Assembly: GCA_902492855.1 (NCBI GenBank)
Contig: CABUMU010000008.1
Span: 1-26,140 of the forward strand
Length of the DNA stretch: 26,140 nucleotides
Direction of reading: 5' to 3'
From: an uncultured Collinsella sp.
GTDB lineage: Bacteria; Actinomycetota; Coriobacteriia; Coriobacteriales; Coriobacteriaceae
Positions 1 to 6,493 of this stretch are shown piece after piece. The first letter of the stretch is position 1. Each line of letters opens with the position of its first letter. The position numbers and the translations under genes are program-made. The notes below the pieces were generated by a model. It was not told the origin of the DNA, did no database searches, and worked only from the letters and a program-made list of their open reading frames with translations.

Positions 1-409
1 TGTCGCCGCGCTGGTGCGTGTCAAAGTAGCGGATCGGCAGGTCCTGCATGCGGTTGAACATCTTCTCGCGCAGCTTCTCGAGCGAGCCCTGCGTGACGAT
101 GGCCATGGCGCGGTTCCAGAAGAGCGAGGACAGGATGCCGACGCCGTAGATGCAGGCGAGGGTGGTCACGAGCTGTGCGATCTTGGGCTGTGCGGCTTCC
201 CAATCGCCCGACTGCCACGATTCGCTAATAATCTGCAGGGCGCTCTGAAGGAAGGTCGCGCCGATGGAGTTGATGATGGCGCAGAGCACCACGCCGACGA
301 CGACGAGGGGCAAAAGCACGGGGTAGAAGCCAAAGAGCGTCTTGATGAGGCGCGACATGGTGCCGCCCTTGCGGTTGAGCGCGCGCTCGGCGGTCGTTGC
401 CTTACTCAT
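1..409 (-). CDS. ABC exporter half-transporter, N-terminal part (cut by window edge)
   Basis: The first 136 codons of a gene that continues past position 1. The start ATG (407-409) lies inside the last codons of the upstream ABC gene, giving an 8-bp overlap (ATGAGTAA, 402-409) and probable translational coupling. The visible protein has a short basic N-terminus, a first membrane segment (about residues 28-48), a second around residues 80-95, and a stretch ending in FNRMQDLPIRYFDTHQRGD. That ending is typical of the first intracellular loop of type IV ABC exporter membrane domains. The ATPase domain is outside the window. With the upstream gene it probably forms a heterodimeric exporter of drugs, lipids or peptides at the cytoplasmic membrane, co-transcribed with the MarR gene. 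The substrate cannot be read from sequence. Confidence 0.88.
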   Translation of the reverse strand, partial: MSKATTAERALNRKGGTMSRLIKTLFGFYPVLLPLVVVGVVLCAIINSIGATFLQSALQIISESWQSGDWEAAQPKIAQLVTTLACIYGVGILSSLFWNRAMAIVTQGSLEKLREKMFNRMQDLPIRYFDTHQRGD

Positions 410-2216
410 GTGCCTCGCCTCCTTCCTGGGTCTGAGCTTGCGTTGTGGATGCCTCGGTGTCGGCCTCGACGGCCCCTTCGCCCTCGGCAGACATCTTGTT
501 TTGCGAGGTAAAGGTCTCGCGGTAGATCTCGCTTGTCTTGAGCAGCTCGTCATGGTTGCCGATCTGCGCGATACGGCCACCCTCCATGACGATGATGCGG
601 TCTGCGTCCTGCACGGAGCTGATGCGCTGGGCGATGATGAGCTTGGTCGTGTTGGGCAGATAGCTTGCCAACCCTGCGCGGATCTTGGCGTCGGTCTTGG
701 TGTCGACGGCGCTGGTGGAGTCGTCCAGGATCAAGATCTTGGGGCGACGCAGCAGGGCGCGCGCAATGCACAGGCGCTGCTTCTGACCGCCCGAGACATT
801 GGAGCCGCCCTGCTCGATCCAGGTGTCATAACCCTTGGGGAAGCCGTCGACAAACTCATCGGCGCAGGCCAGATGTGCCGCCTCGCGGACTTCCTCGTCG
901 GTGGCGTTCGGGTCGCCCCAGCGCAGATTCTCGGCGATGGTGCCGCTAAACAGCACGTTTTTCTGCAACACCATGGCCACTTGGTGGCGCAGCGCGTCTA
1001 GGTCGTAGTCGCGCACGTCCATGCCGCCCACGCGCACGGTGCCTTCGGTGGCGTCGTACAGGCGGGCGATGAGGTTTACGAGCGTGGACTTGGCCGAGCC
1101 GGTGCCGCCGATGATGCCGATGGTCTCGCCGCTCTTAATGTGCAGGTCGATATCGTCGAGTGCCTGGCGCTTCGCATGCGCGGAATACTTAAAGCTCACG
1201 TGGTCAAAGTCGATGGAGCCGTCGGCAACCTCGAGCACGGGTTCGGCGGGATTGGCGATCGTGGGCTCGGCGGCCAGCACCTCGGTAATGCGGTGCGCCG
1301 ATTCGTCGGCCATGGTCACCATGACAAAGATCATCGACAGCTGCATCAGGCTCATGAGGATCTGGAAGCCATAGGTAAAGATCGAGGAGAGCTGGCCCAC
1401 GTCGAACAGCGTGCCCTGGCTCGTGATAATGAGCTTGGAGCCCAGGTAGATGATGACGACAAACGCGCCGTTGACGCAGATGTTCATCATGGGGTTGTTA
1501 AAGGCGAGCAGCTTCTCGGCGCGGGTGAAGTCCATCTGGACGTCGCGTGCGGCGGTCGCGAACTTCTCCTTCTCAAAGACTTCGCGCACATAGCTCTTGA
1601 CCACACGCATGCCGGTGACGTTTTCCTCGACGGACTCGTTGAGGACGTCGTACTTGTGGAACACGCGCGAGAAGATGGGGCGCACCTTAAAGATGATAAA
1701 GAACAGCCCAAAGCCCAGCAGCGGAATGATGACCAGGTAGACCATGGCGACGCTGCCGCCCATGATAAACGCCATGGTAAAGGCGAAGATCAATACCAGC
1801 GGCGCGCGCACGGCGATACGGATGATCATCATAAAGGCCTGCTGCACGTTGTTGATGTCGGTGGTCAGGCGCGTGACGAGCGAGGAACTCGAGAACTCAT
1901 CGATGTTGGCAAAGCTGAACGTCTGGATCTTGTAGAACAGATCGTGACGCAGGTTCTTGGCGAAGCCGCAGCTCGCATGGCTGCAGGTGACGCCGGCGGC
2001 GGCGCCAAAAGCGAGCGACGTCAGCGCGATAAGCACCAAAAAGCCCGCGGTGGGAAGCATCTCGGCTACGGTGGCGCCGTCTTTGATGGCGTCGATCAGG
2101 TTGGCGGTGATAAATGGAATCAGCATCTCGCAGAGCACCTCGCCAAGCACGAGCAATGGCGTGGCAACAGCGACTTTCATATAGTCGCGGATGCTGCCCA
2201 TGAGGGTTTTAATCAT
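402..2216 (-). CDS. ABC exporter, fused membrane and ATPase domains (604 aa)
   Basis: Full-length half-transporter. A six-helix membrane domain covers about residues 15-310 and the nucleotide-binding domain about 335-575. Visible motifs are Walker A GGTGSAKS (about residue 372), signature VSGGQ (about 477) and Walker B followed by LILDDSTSAVD (about 495). The residue after the Walker B Asp is Asp instead of the catalytic Glu, and Walker A has Ala where Gly is usual. Degenerate catalytic sites like this are known in one subunit of heterodimeric exporters, which fits the second half-transporter encoded next. The C-terminal ~30 residues are Glu/Gln-rich and probably disordered. It starts 8 bp inside the MarR gene (ATGATTAA), so the three genes look like one operon. 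Likely role is multidrug or toxic-compound export; this rests on family and MarR context. Confidence 0.93.
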   Translation of the reverse strand: MIKTLMGSIRDYMKVAVATPLLVLGEVLCEMLIPFITANLIDAIKDGATVAEMLPTAGFLVLIALTSLAFGAAAGVTCSHASCGFAKNLRHDLFYKIQTFSFANIDEFSSSSLVTRLTTDINNVQQAFMMIIRIAVRAPLVLIFAFTMAFIMGGSVAMVYLVIIPLLGFGLFFIIFKVRPIFSRVFHKYDVLNESVEENVTGMRVVKSYVREVFEKEKFATAARDVQMDFTRAEKLLAFNNPMMNICVNGAFVVIIYLGSKLIITSQGTLFDVGQLSSIFTYGFQILMSLMQLSMIFVMVTMADESAHRITEVLAAEPTIANPAEPVLEVADGSIDFDHVSFKYSAHAKRQALDDIDLHIKSGETIGIIGGTGSAKSTLVNLIARLYDATEGTVRVGGMDVRDYDLDALRHQVAMVLQKNVLFSGTIAENLRWGDPNATDEEVREAAHLACADEFVDGFPKGYDTWIEQGGSNVSGGQKQRLCIARALLRRPKILILDDSTSAVDTKTDAKIRAGLASYLPNTTKLIIAQRISSVQDADRIIVMEGGRIAQIGNHDELLKTSEIYRETFTSQNKMSAEGEGAVEADTEASTTQAQTQEGGEAHE

Positions 2217-2712
2217 CCAGTTCCTCCCAGGTTACACGGATTTTCTCGAGCATTTCGGCGAGCTGCTCGCGCTCGTCGTGAGTGAGGGCACTAAAGGCCC
2301 GTTCTCTAAAGCGGATGCGGGCCGCCTGGTCGATGCGGGCGTTTTCCCGGCCGGTTTCGGTTAGGCGAATGGTGAGTTGCCGTCGATCCTTGGGGTTACG
2401 GCTGCGCTCGATGAGACCGTTGACCTCGAGCTTGGACAGGATCTCGGAAAGCGACCCCGGCTTGAGGTCAAAGTGCATGCCGAGTTCCTGCTGCGACATC
2501 TCGCCGCCGGGCTGCTTGGCCAGCAGGCAGATGATGGGCGCCTTGCCGGACACGCCTCCGCCATGAAAATGCATGTAATGGCCGCAAAAGCCCAGGCCGC
2601 TCAGGATGCGCTTGGCGAGTTTGTCTTCGGCGCTGACCGCTTCGGGTATGTCTACCGGTTGCGACGGGTCACCGCCGGGCTCATGCGGAAGGACGAGTGG
2701 TTCAACACACAT
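2209..2712 (-). CDS. MarR-family transcriptional regulator
   Basis: A 167-aa protein with a MarR winged helix-turn-helix. The recognition region LGMHFDLKPGSLSEILSKLE and the wing NPKDRRQLTIRLTETG lie around residues 80-130. An N-terminal extension of about 35 residues carries Cys and His residues (CGHYMHFHGGG). MarR proteins are usually dimeric repressors released by small ligands or oxidation. The start at 2712 follows an AAGGAG ribosome site at 2728-2733. It is the first gene of the operon with the two ABC half-transporters and overlaps the next start by 8 bp. A promoter with an inverted repeat over its -10 box lies directly upstream, so autorepression is likely. A later start at MHFHGGG is possible but has no better ribosome site. 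Confidence 0.9.
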   Translation of the reverse strand: MCVEPLVLPHEPGGDPSQPVDIPEAVSAEDKLAKRILSGLGFCGHYMHFHGGGVSGKAPIICLLAKQPGGEMSQQELGMHFDLKPGSLSEILSKLEVNGLIERSRNPKDRRQLTIRLTETGRENARIDQAARIRFRERAFSALTHDEREQLAEMLEKIRVTWEELDD

Positions 2713-2733
2713 ATCTAAGCTTCGCTCCTTTCC

Positions 2734-2796
2734 TTAGTTAGGTAGGTGAATTGTTTTGTGCCTAACTAATTTAGGAGCGCATAGATTGATTGTCAA
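2734..2796 (-). promoter_or_regulatory. Promoter and probable MarR operator of the exporter operon
   Basis: Read on the minus strand: -35 TTGACA at 2791-2796, exactly 17 nt, then -10 TAAATT at 2768-2773. The plus-strand palindrome CTAATTTAG (2766-2774) covers the -10. A perfect 9-bp inverted repeat, TTAGTTAGG (2734-2742) and CCTAACTAA (2761-2769), reaches from the -10 into the leader. These are directly visible; binding by the adjacent MarR protein is inferred. Confidence 0.75.
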
Positions 2797-2811
2797 GGTA
2801 CCAAACTAGTG

Positions 2812-2982
2812 GTTACGCGGTTTTACCAAACCGCGTAACGGCTCGACGCTGCAAACCCGCCAGAGCGGCAATCTGCCTTTCAACTTCGGCGGCATGACCA
2901 GAAGGTCAATGCCGCCTCGTTTCAAGGCACCTTGCTCGCTCTGGCGGGTTTTCGCTGACTTCGCCAAAACATCGGCGTTGCC
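2812..2982 (+). repeat. Structured intergenic repeat, copy 1 of 2
   Basis: About 170 nt with several nested inverted repeats. Hairpin 1 is GTTACGCGGTTT (2812-2823), loop TACC, AAACCGCGTAAC (2828-2839). A linker GCTCGACGCTGC (2841-2852) follows. A long arm has a perfect 15-bp outer stem (2853-2867 with 2937-2951). Its tip is GGCGGCAT, GACC, loop AGAA, GGTC, one bulged A, ATGCCGCC (2888-2916). It ends near CGGCGTTGCC (2973-2982). The same architecture with changed but still paired stems occurs at 25969-26140. It fills most of the gap between the MarR promoter and the next repeats. Whether it is an RNA, a terminator or a mobile DNA repeat is unknown. Confidence 0.8.
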
Positions 2983-2992
2983 CTTGTTGGGA

Positions 2993-3048
2993 TAGTCGTT
3001 GGGGACGTTCTTGTTTGCCTAGTCATTTAAGAACGTCCCCAACGACTA
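2993..3048. repeat. GGGGACGTTCTT palindromic repeat, full copy
   Basis: Perfect 20-bp inverted arms, TAGTCGTTGGGGACGTTCTT at 2993-3012 and its complement at 3029-3048, around a 16-nt loop. Related copies are at 20103-20131 and 24637-24692. The copies differ in the bases that form the arms, yet each remains mostly self-complementary. Confidence 0.85.
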
Positions 3049-3051
3049 CTT

Positions 3052-3079
3052 GGGGACGGAGGAAAAGGGATCATTTTCC
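3052..3079. repeat. GGGGACGGAGGAAAA repeat, intergenic copy
   Basis: Starts 4 bp after the previous repeat. GGAAAA (3061-3066) and TTTTCC (3074-3079) form a small hairpin. The first 24 nt (3052-3075) match 24375-24398, inside the M20 peptidase gene, at 23 of 24 positions. The rest of the gap, 3080-3198, holds no gene that I can support; TACACT at 3143-3148 is a possible weak -10 for the kinase gene. Confidence 0.7.
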
Positions 3080-3198
3080 GAAACCTTTCCGCAACAATCT
3101 GCTCTTCGCACTGCTCGACTCCGCTCGCAACGTCCCCTGCGCTACACTTAGTTGCACTGTGGCGCCGTTGCGCCGCGCCCGATCCAAGGGGGGCACTC

Positions 3199-4023
3199 AT
3201 GAAGAATACTCAGCTGCTGCTGATTAACGATATGTGCGGCTACGGCAAGGTCGCGCTTTCCGCCATGCTGCCGGTGCTGTCGCACATGGGTTACCGTATC
3301 CATAATCTGCCGACGGCACTTGTGTCCGATACGCTCAACTACCCCAAGTTCTACATTCACGACACCACCGAGTACGTGCGTCAGAGTCTTGCCATCTGGG
3401 AAGAGCTCGGCTTTGAGTTCGACGCCATCTCGACCGGCTTTATCGTGACCGAGGAAGAGACACGCATCATCTCGGACTTTTGCCACCGCCGTGCGCAAAA
3501 GGGCACCAAGGTGTTCGTCGACCCCATCATGGGCGACAACGGCAAGCTCTATGCGGGCGTGCCCGAGTCCACGATTGGCCTTATGCGGCATCTGCTGGAG
3601 TGCGCAGACTACGCGGTGCCCAACTATACCGAGGCGTGCCTGCTTGCCGATAGGCCTATCGCCGAGCAAATTATGCCCGACGAGGCTCGCGTCCTTGTGG
3701 ACGCCGTGCGTGAGCTGGGTGCCAAGTCTGTGGTCATTACGAGCGCCGTAGTCAATGGCACGAACGCGGTTATCGGTTACGACCATGTGGCGGGGGAGTA
3801 CTTTACGATTCCCTTTGAGCTCATTCCGGTCTATTTCCCGGGCACGGGCGACACGTTCTCGGCGGTGCTCGTCGGCCGCGTTATGGCAGGCTGGAGTCTG
3901 CAGTGCGCGACGTCCGATGCCATGCGTGTGGTGGCTGAGCTTATCGAGCGCAATGCCGACCAAGAGGACAAGTCGGCCGGCCTTCCCATCGAGGCCTGCC
4001 TGGATGTGGTTGACCATGAGTAA
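3199..4023 (+). CDS. pdxY: Pyridoxamine/pyridoxal kinase-like (PfkB/ribokinase superfamily)
   Basis: A 274-aa protein resembling PdxK/PdxY kinases, which phosphorylate pyridoxal, pyridoxamine or pyridoxine with ATP in the vitamin B6 salvage pathway. Visible family features are the N-terminal substrate strand (LLINDMCGYGKVALSAMLPVL), the VDPIMGDNGKLY segment near the middle, the VPNYTEACLL segment, and PGTGDTFSAVL with the probable catalytic base Asp218. The early DMCGYGK replaces the more usual SHVVYGHVGN-like or SG-containing start of classical PdxY, so specificity within the family is not certain. The start is supported by an AAGGGGGG ribosome site (3186-3193). The next gene starts within its last codons (8-bp overlap), so the two are translated together. 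A soluble cytosolic enzyme. Confidence 0.8.
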   Translation: MKNTQLLLINDMCGYGKVALSAMLPVLSHMGYRIHNLPTALVSDTLNYPKFYIHDTTEYVRQSLAIWEELGFEFDAISTGFIVTEEETRIISDFCHRRAQKGTKVFVDPIMGDNGKLYAGVPESTIGLMRHLLECADYAVPNYTEACLLADRPIAEQIMPDEARVLVDAVRELGAKSVVITSAVVNGTNAVIGYDHVAGEYFTIPFELIPVYFPGTGDTFSAVLVGRVMAGWSLQCATSDAMRVVAELIERNADQEDKSAGLPIEACLDVVDHE

Positions 4024-4345
4024 CGCCGACGAGAGCAGCACCGAGGCAGCGGGCGAGAACAGGCCGCTCGGCGCGCCGCGTGGCAAGCGTCCGCGTATCC
4101 GTATTAGCTGCGTGGACCAGCTGGGTGCGTGCCGTTGTCACCACGGGCACAAGCCGGGCGATGTCTTCGACTTCGATCGCGATCGCGGCAAGATGTGCGC
4201 CATGGCCTGCCACGTGGGCTTTCCCTATATCGATATCCTGCGCTATGGCGGAACCGTGCCTGGCAACGAGCCTGGTACGGCAAAGTTCTGCTGCCCCGAG
4301 GTCTATACACTGAACGTCTGGCTTGCTGAGATCGTCGACGAGTAG
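4016..4345 (+). CDS. Small Cys-rich TIGR04076-like protein of unknown function
   Basis: A 109-aa protein whose ATG (4016) lies inside the end of the kinase gene (ATGAGTAA, 4016-4023), so coupled translation is likely. The first ~25 residues are acidic and low-complexity. The rest carries GACRCHHGHKPGDVFDFD, MCAMACHVGFPYIDILRYGG and KFCCPEVYTLNVWLAEI. This order of C...GD.F, C..AC, YGG and CCP resembles the TIGR04076 family, whose function is unknown. Six Cys and several His residues could bind metal, but no standard iron-sulfur spacing is evident. It has no signal peptide or membrane segment. A link with vitamin B6 metabolism is only inferred from the overlap with the kinase gene. Confidence 0.75.
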   Translation: MSNADESSTEAAGENRPLGAPRGKRPRIRISCVDQLGACRCHHGHKPGDVFDFDRDRGKMCAMACHVGFPYIDILRYGGTVPGNEPGTAKFCCPEVYTLNVWLAEIVDE

Positions 4346-4353
4346 TCGAGCGC

Positions 4354-4386
4354 AATGTGTCAAAGGGACAGCCCCTTTGCCACATT
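4354..4386. repeat. TGTGACAAAGGG-type palindrome, copy 1
   Basis: AATGTG(T)CAAAGGG and CCCTTTG(C)CACATT form near-perfect arms around ACAGC, 8 bp after the stop of the preceding gene. A T-rich stretch follows (4401-4408), so it could also act as a transcription terminator. Confidence 0.8.
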
Positions 4387-4411
4387 CGCCGGTGGGGCCC
4401 CTTCTTTTGCT

Positions 4412-4508
4412 TATAATCTCAAATCTCTGCATTTCATCCGATTTTAGGTTCTAAAAATTCTGCGTTTCATCGATAATCAAGCGTGTAAAACTCTGCATTT
4501 CATTTGAT
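4412..4508 (+). repeat. Three direct repeats at 33-bp period, with a -10-like box
   Basis: TCTGCATTTCAT occurs at 4426-4437, with one change (TCTGCGTTTCAT) at 4459-4470, and again at 4492-4503, so both steps are exactly 33 bp. A/T-rich sequence containing TAAAA precedes the second and third copies. A consensus TATAAT lies at 4412-4417 but I see no good -35. If that box is used, the repeats lie in the 5' leader of the DUF4143 ATPase gene, whose ribosome site GAGGAGAGAG follows at 4514. Function is unknown; regulatory binding sites are the simplest idea. Confidence 0.7.
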
Positions 4509-4529
4509 GACACCGAGGAGAGAGAGCCT

Positions 4530-5891
4530 ATGCTGCGCAGGAAAATAGCGGCAGAGCTGGAGCGTTGGCTGAAGTCTTCCGAGCAAAAGGCCTTGTTCAT
4601 TAAGGGTTCTCGCCAGATTGGCAAAAGCTATTCGATTCGCGCATTTGGCAAAGCCAACCATGCAACCTACATCGAGCTTAACCTCATGGAAAACCGCCAG
4701 GCAAAAGATGCTCTTCTCGAGGCGCGGAATGCCGATGATTTCATCAGCAGGGTGACGCTTCTTTCGGGAAAGTCGATTGCACCAGGCAAAACGCTCGTGT
4801 TTATCGATGAGGTCCAAGAGGCCCCCGACATCATGACGATGGCAAAGTTCCTTGTTGAGGACGGGAGGTGCCGCTGGGCGTTTTCGGGGTCAATGCTCGG
4901 GACTCAGTTCAAGGGCGTCAGGTCCTATCCCGTGGGGTATGTTCGCGAGCTTAGGATGTTCCCGCTCGATTTTGAGGAGTTTTGCTGGGCAATCGGGGTG
5001 AGCGAGGGGGCTCGTCAAACGATACGTGACGCGTGTATCAGCGAGAGGCCCATTCCTGATTACATTCATGACGCGATGATGGCAAACTTCAGGACCTATA
5101 CCGTTGTCGGCGGAATGCCGGAGGTCGTGCAGCGTTTCCTTGACACGCAGGGCGACCTTGCCTCTGTTCGTCAGCTACAGTCAGAGCTCAACGAACAGTA
5201 CCGGTGGGATATCTCCAAGTATGCAAGCGGGCGAGCCCTTCAGGTGCAGAGCATCTACGATCAGCTCCCTATTATGCTCGAGGGCGAAAACAAGCGCTTC
5301 GTGCTCAATTCCATTGACCCCAAGGCTTACTACGAGAAGTATCAGCGAGATTTTGTATGGCTTGTCGATGCCGGCGTTGCTCTCAAAGCCGATATCGTAA
5401 CCGAGCCAAAATCGCCCCTGCTCAAGACGGCGCGGCCATCGCAGTTCAAGCTATATCAATCGGATACGGGCATGTTGATGGCGCGCTACCCCGTTGGAGT
5501 CGCCCAAGCGGCGTATCTTGATAGCAAGGAGCCCAATCTGGGCGGCATTTACGAAAACGTGGTGGCCCAGCAGCTGGCCGCCCAAAATCGCCAGCTTTAC
5601 TACTATCAGACAAAAAAGCGCGGTGAAGTGGACTTTGTGGTCGATGGACCGGATGGGACGGCTGTTCCGATCGAGGTTAAATCGGGCTCCTATTACCACG
5701 CGCACGCTGCGCTCGGTCATGTGCTTGATGCGGCTGAATATGGCGTAAGGCTCGGGATTGTTTTCTCGAGAGGCAACGTTGAGCGCAACGGAGCGGTTCT
5801 CTATTTGCCGCTATATGCGACCTGGGCCCTTTCGGATGTTTTGGGCGACTCCTGCGCCGAGGGGATAAAGCTGGAGGTCAAGCCGGTCTAG
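4530..5891 (+). CDS. AAA family ATPase with C-terminal DUF4143 domain
   Basis: A 453-aa protein. The N-terminal P-loop ATPase has Walker A GSRQIGKS (Lys32) and Walker B LVFIDEVQE (around residue 95). SGSMLGTQFKGVRSYPVGYVRELRMFPLDFEEF is a typical sensor region of this family. The C-terminal DUF4143 part carries GEVDFVV followed by PIEVKSG, a pattern like the PD-(D/E)xK nuclease fold. These proteins are common in gut bacteria and archaea, often in several copies, and their role is not established; defence or mobile-element links have been suggested by their patchy distribution. The gene is visibly AT-richer than its neighbours and stands alone between two palindromic repeats, which suggests gain by transfer. 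The three 33-bp direct repeats lie just upstream. Confidence 0.9.
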   Translation: MLRRKIAAELERWLKSSEQKALFIKGSRQIGKSYSIRAFGKANHATYIELNLMENRQAKDALLEARNADDFISRVTLLSGKSIAPGKTLVFIDEVQEAPDIMTMAKFLVEDGRCRWAFSGSMLGTQFKGVRSYPVGYVRELRMFPLDFEEFCWAIGVSEGARQTIRDACISERPIPDYIHDAMMANFRTYTVVGGMPEVVQRFLDTQGDLASVRQLQSELNEQYRWDISKYASGRALQVQSIYDQLPIMLEGENKRFVLNSIDPKAYYEKYQRDFVWLVDAGVALKADIVTEPKSPLLKTARPSQFKLYQSDTGMLMARYPVGVAQAAYLDSKEPNLGGIYENVVAQQLAAQNRQLYYYQTKKRGEVDFVVDGPDGTAVPIEVKSGSYYHAHAALGHVLDAAEYGVRLGIVFSRGNVERNGAVLYLPLYATWALSDVLGDSCAEGIKLEVKPV

Positions 5892-5903
5892 GGCCAGTCC
5901 CGG

Positions 5904-5934
5904 ATGTGACAAAGGGGCAGTTCCTTTGTCACAT
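5904..5934. repeat. TGTGACAAAGGG-type palindrome, copy 2
   Basis: ATGTGACAAAGG (5904-5915) and CCTTTGTCACAT (5923-5934) are perfect inverted arms around GGCAGTT, 12 bp after the ATPase stop codon. It lies between the convergent ATPase and phosphatase genes and could stop transcription from either side. Confidence 0.85.
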
Positions 5935-5986
5935 TCATGAGCGTGGATTTTCTCCCGTTTAGAGCGTGGTTCGTGCGCCCACGAAC

Positions 5987-6433
5987 CTACAGCTGCTCAA
6001 GCATAGCGGTGCAACCGGCGAGTACATCGCGGTAGGTGGCGTCGAAATTGCCGGTGTACCAGGGATCGGCCACGTCGCCGGGGCGATCGGTCCAATCGAG
6101 CAAGCGCGTAATCTTGACGTCGGGGTCGTCGCCAAAAATGCGACGCAGGCCGCGCGCGTTCTCAGCATCCATATATACAATGTGGTCCCAGTCGCCATAC
6201 TCCGCGCGACGCACCTGGCGGGCACGGTGCGCGACGACGGGAATCCCGACTTCGCGCAGCTTGGCGACCGTGCCATGATGCGGCGGGTTGCCAATCTCCT
6301 CGGTCGAGGTCGCAGCGGAATCGATGACAAACTCCGTCTCGCGCCCGGCGCGCCGCACCAGCTCGGTAAACACCGACTCAGCCATCGTCGAGCGACAGAT
6401 ATTCCCATAACAGATAAACAGTACGCGTTGCAT
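5987..6433 (-). CDS. Low-molecular-weight protein tyrosine phosphatase
   Basis: A 148-aa protein from the ATG at 6433. The catalytic P-loop CYGNICRS is at residues 8-15 (nucleophile Cys8, Arg14), at the very N-terminus as in this family. The general-acid motif DPWYTGNFDATY lies near residue 120. These enzymes hydrolyse phosphotyrosine and often act on tyrosine kinases of polysaccharide export or on small signalling substrates. The longer frame starting at 6490 would add 19 residues before the P-loop; the shorter start has AAAGG at a suitable distance and matches family length. It lies 60 bp downstream of the RpiR gene on the same strand, so they may share a transcript. No exopolysaccharide genes are nearby. 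Confidence 0.92.
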   Translation of the reverse strand: MQRVLFICYGNICRSTMAESVFTELVRRAGRETEFVIDSAATSTEEIGNPPHHGTVAKLREVGIPVVAHRARQVRRAEYGDWDHIVYMDAENARGLRRIFGDDPDVKITRLLDWTDRPGDVADPWYTGNFDATYRDVLAGCTAMLEQL

Positions 6434-6493
6434 AGAACGATACCTTTCATATAGAAGGCTGCTAAAGAGTCGAAGCCGGGCGCATGCCAAGTT

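Noticed and set aside
3015..3227. 70-codon plus-strand frame before the kinase gene
   Set aside because: Runs through two palindromic repeats and into the kinase start; no ribosome site or family.
3148..4086. 312-codon minus-strand frame opposite the kinase gene
   Set aside because: Antisense of a clear PfkB-type gene; no recognisable domain.
4426..4508. CRISPR array
   Set aside because: Only three 12-nt cores with unequal conservation, no full-length repeats or cas genes.
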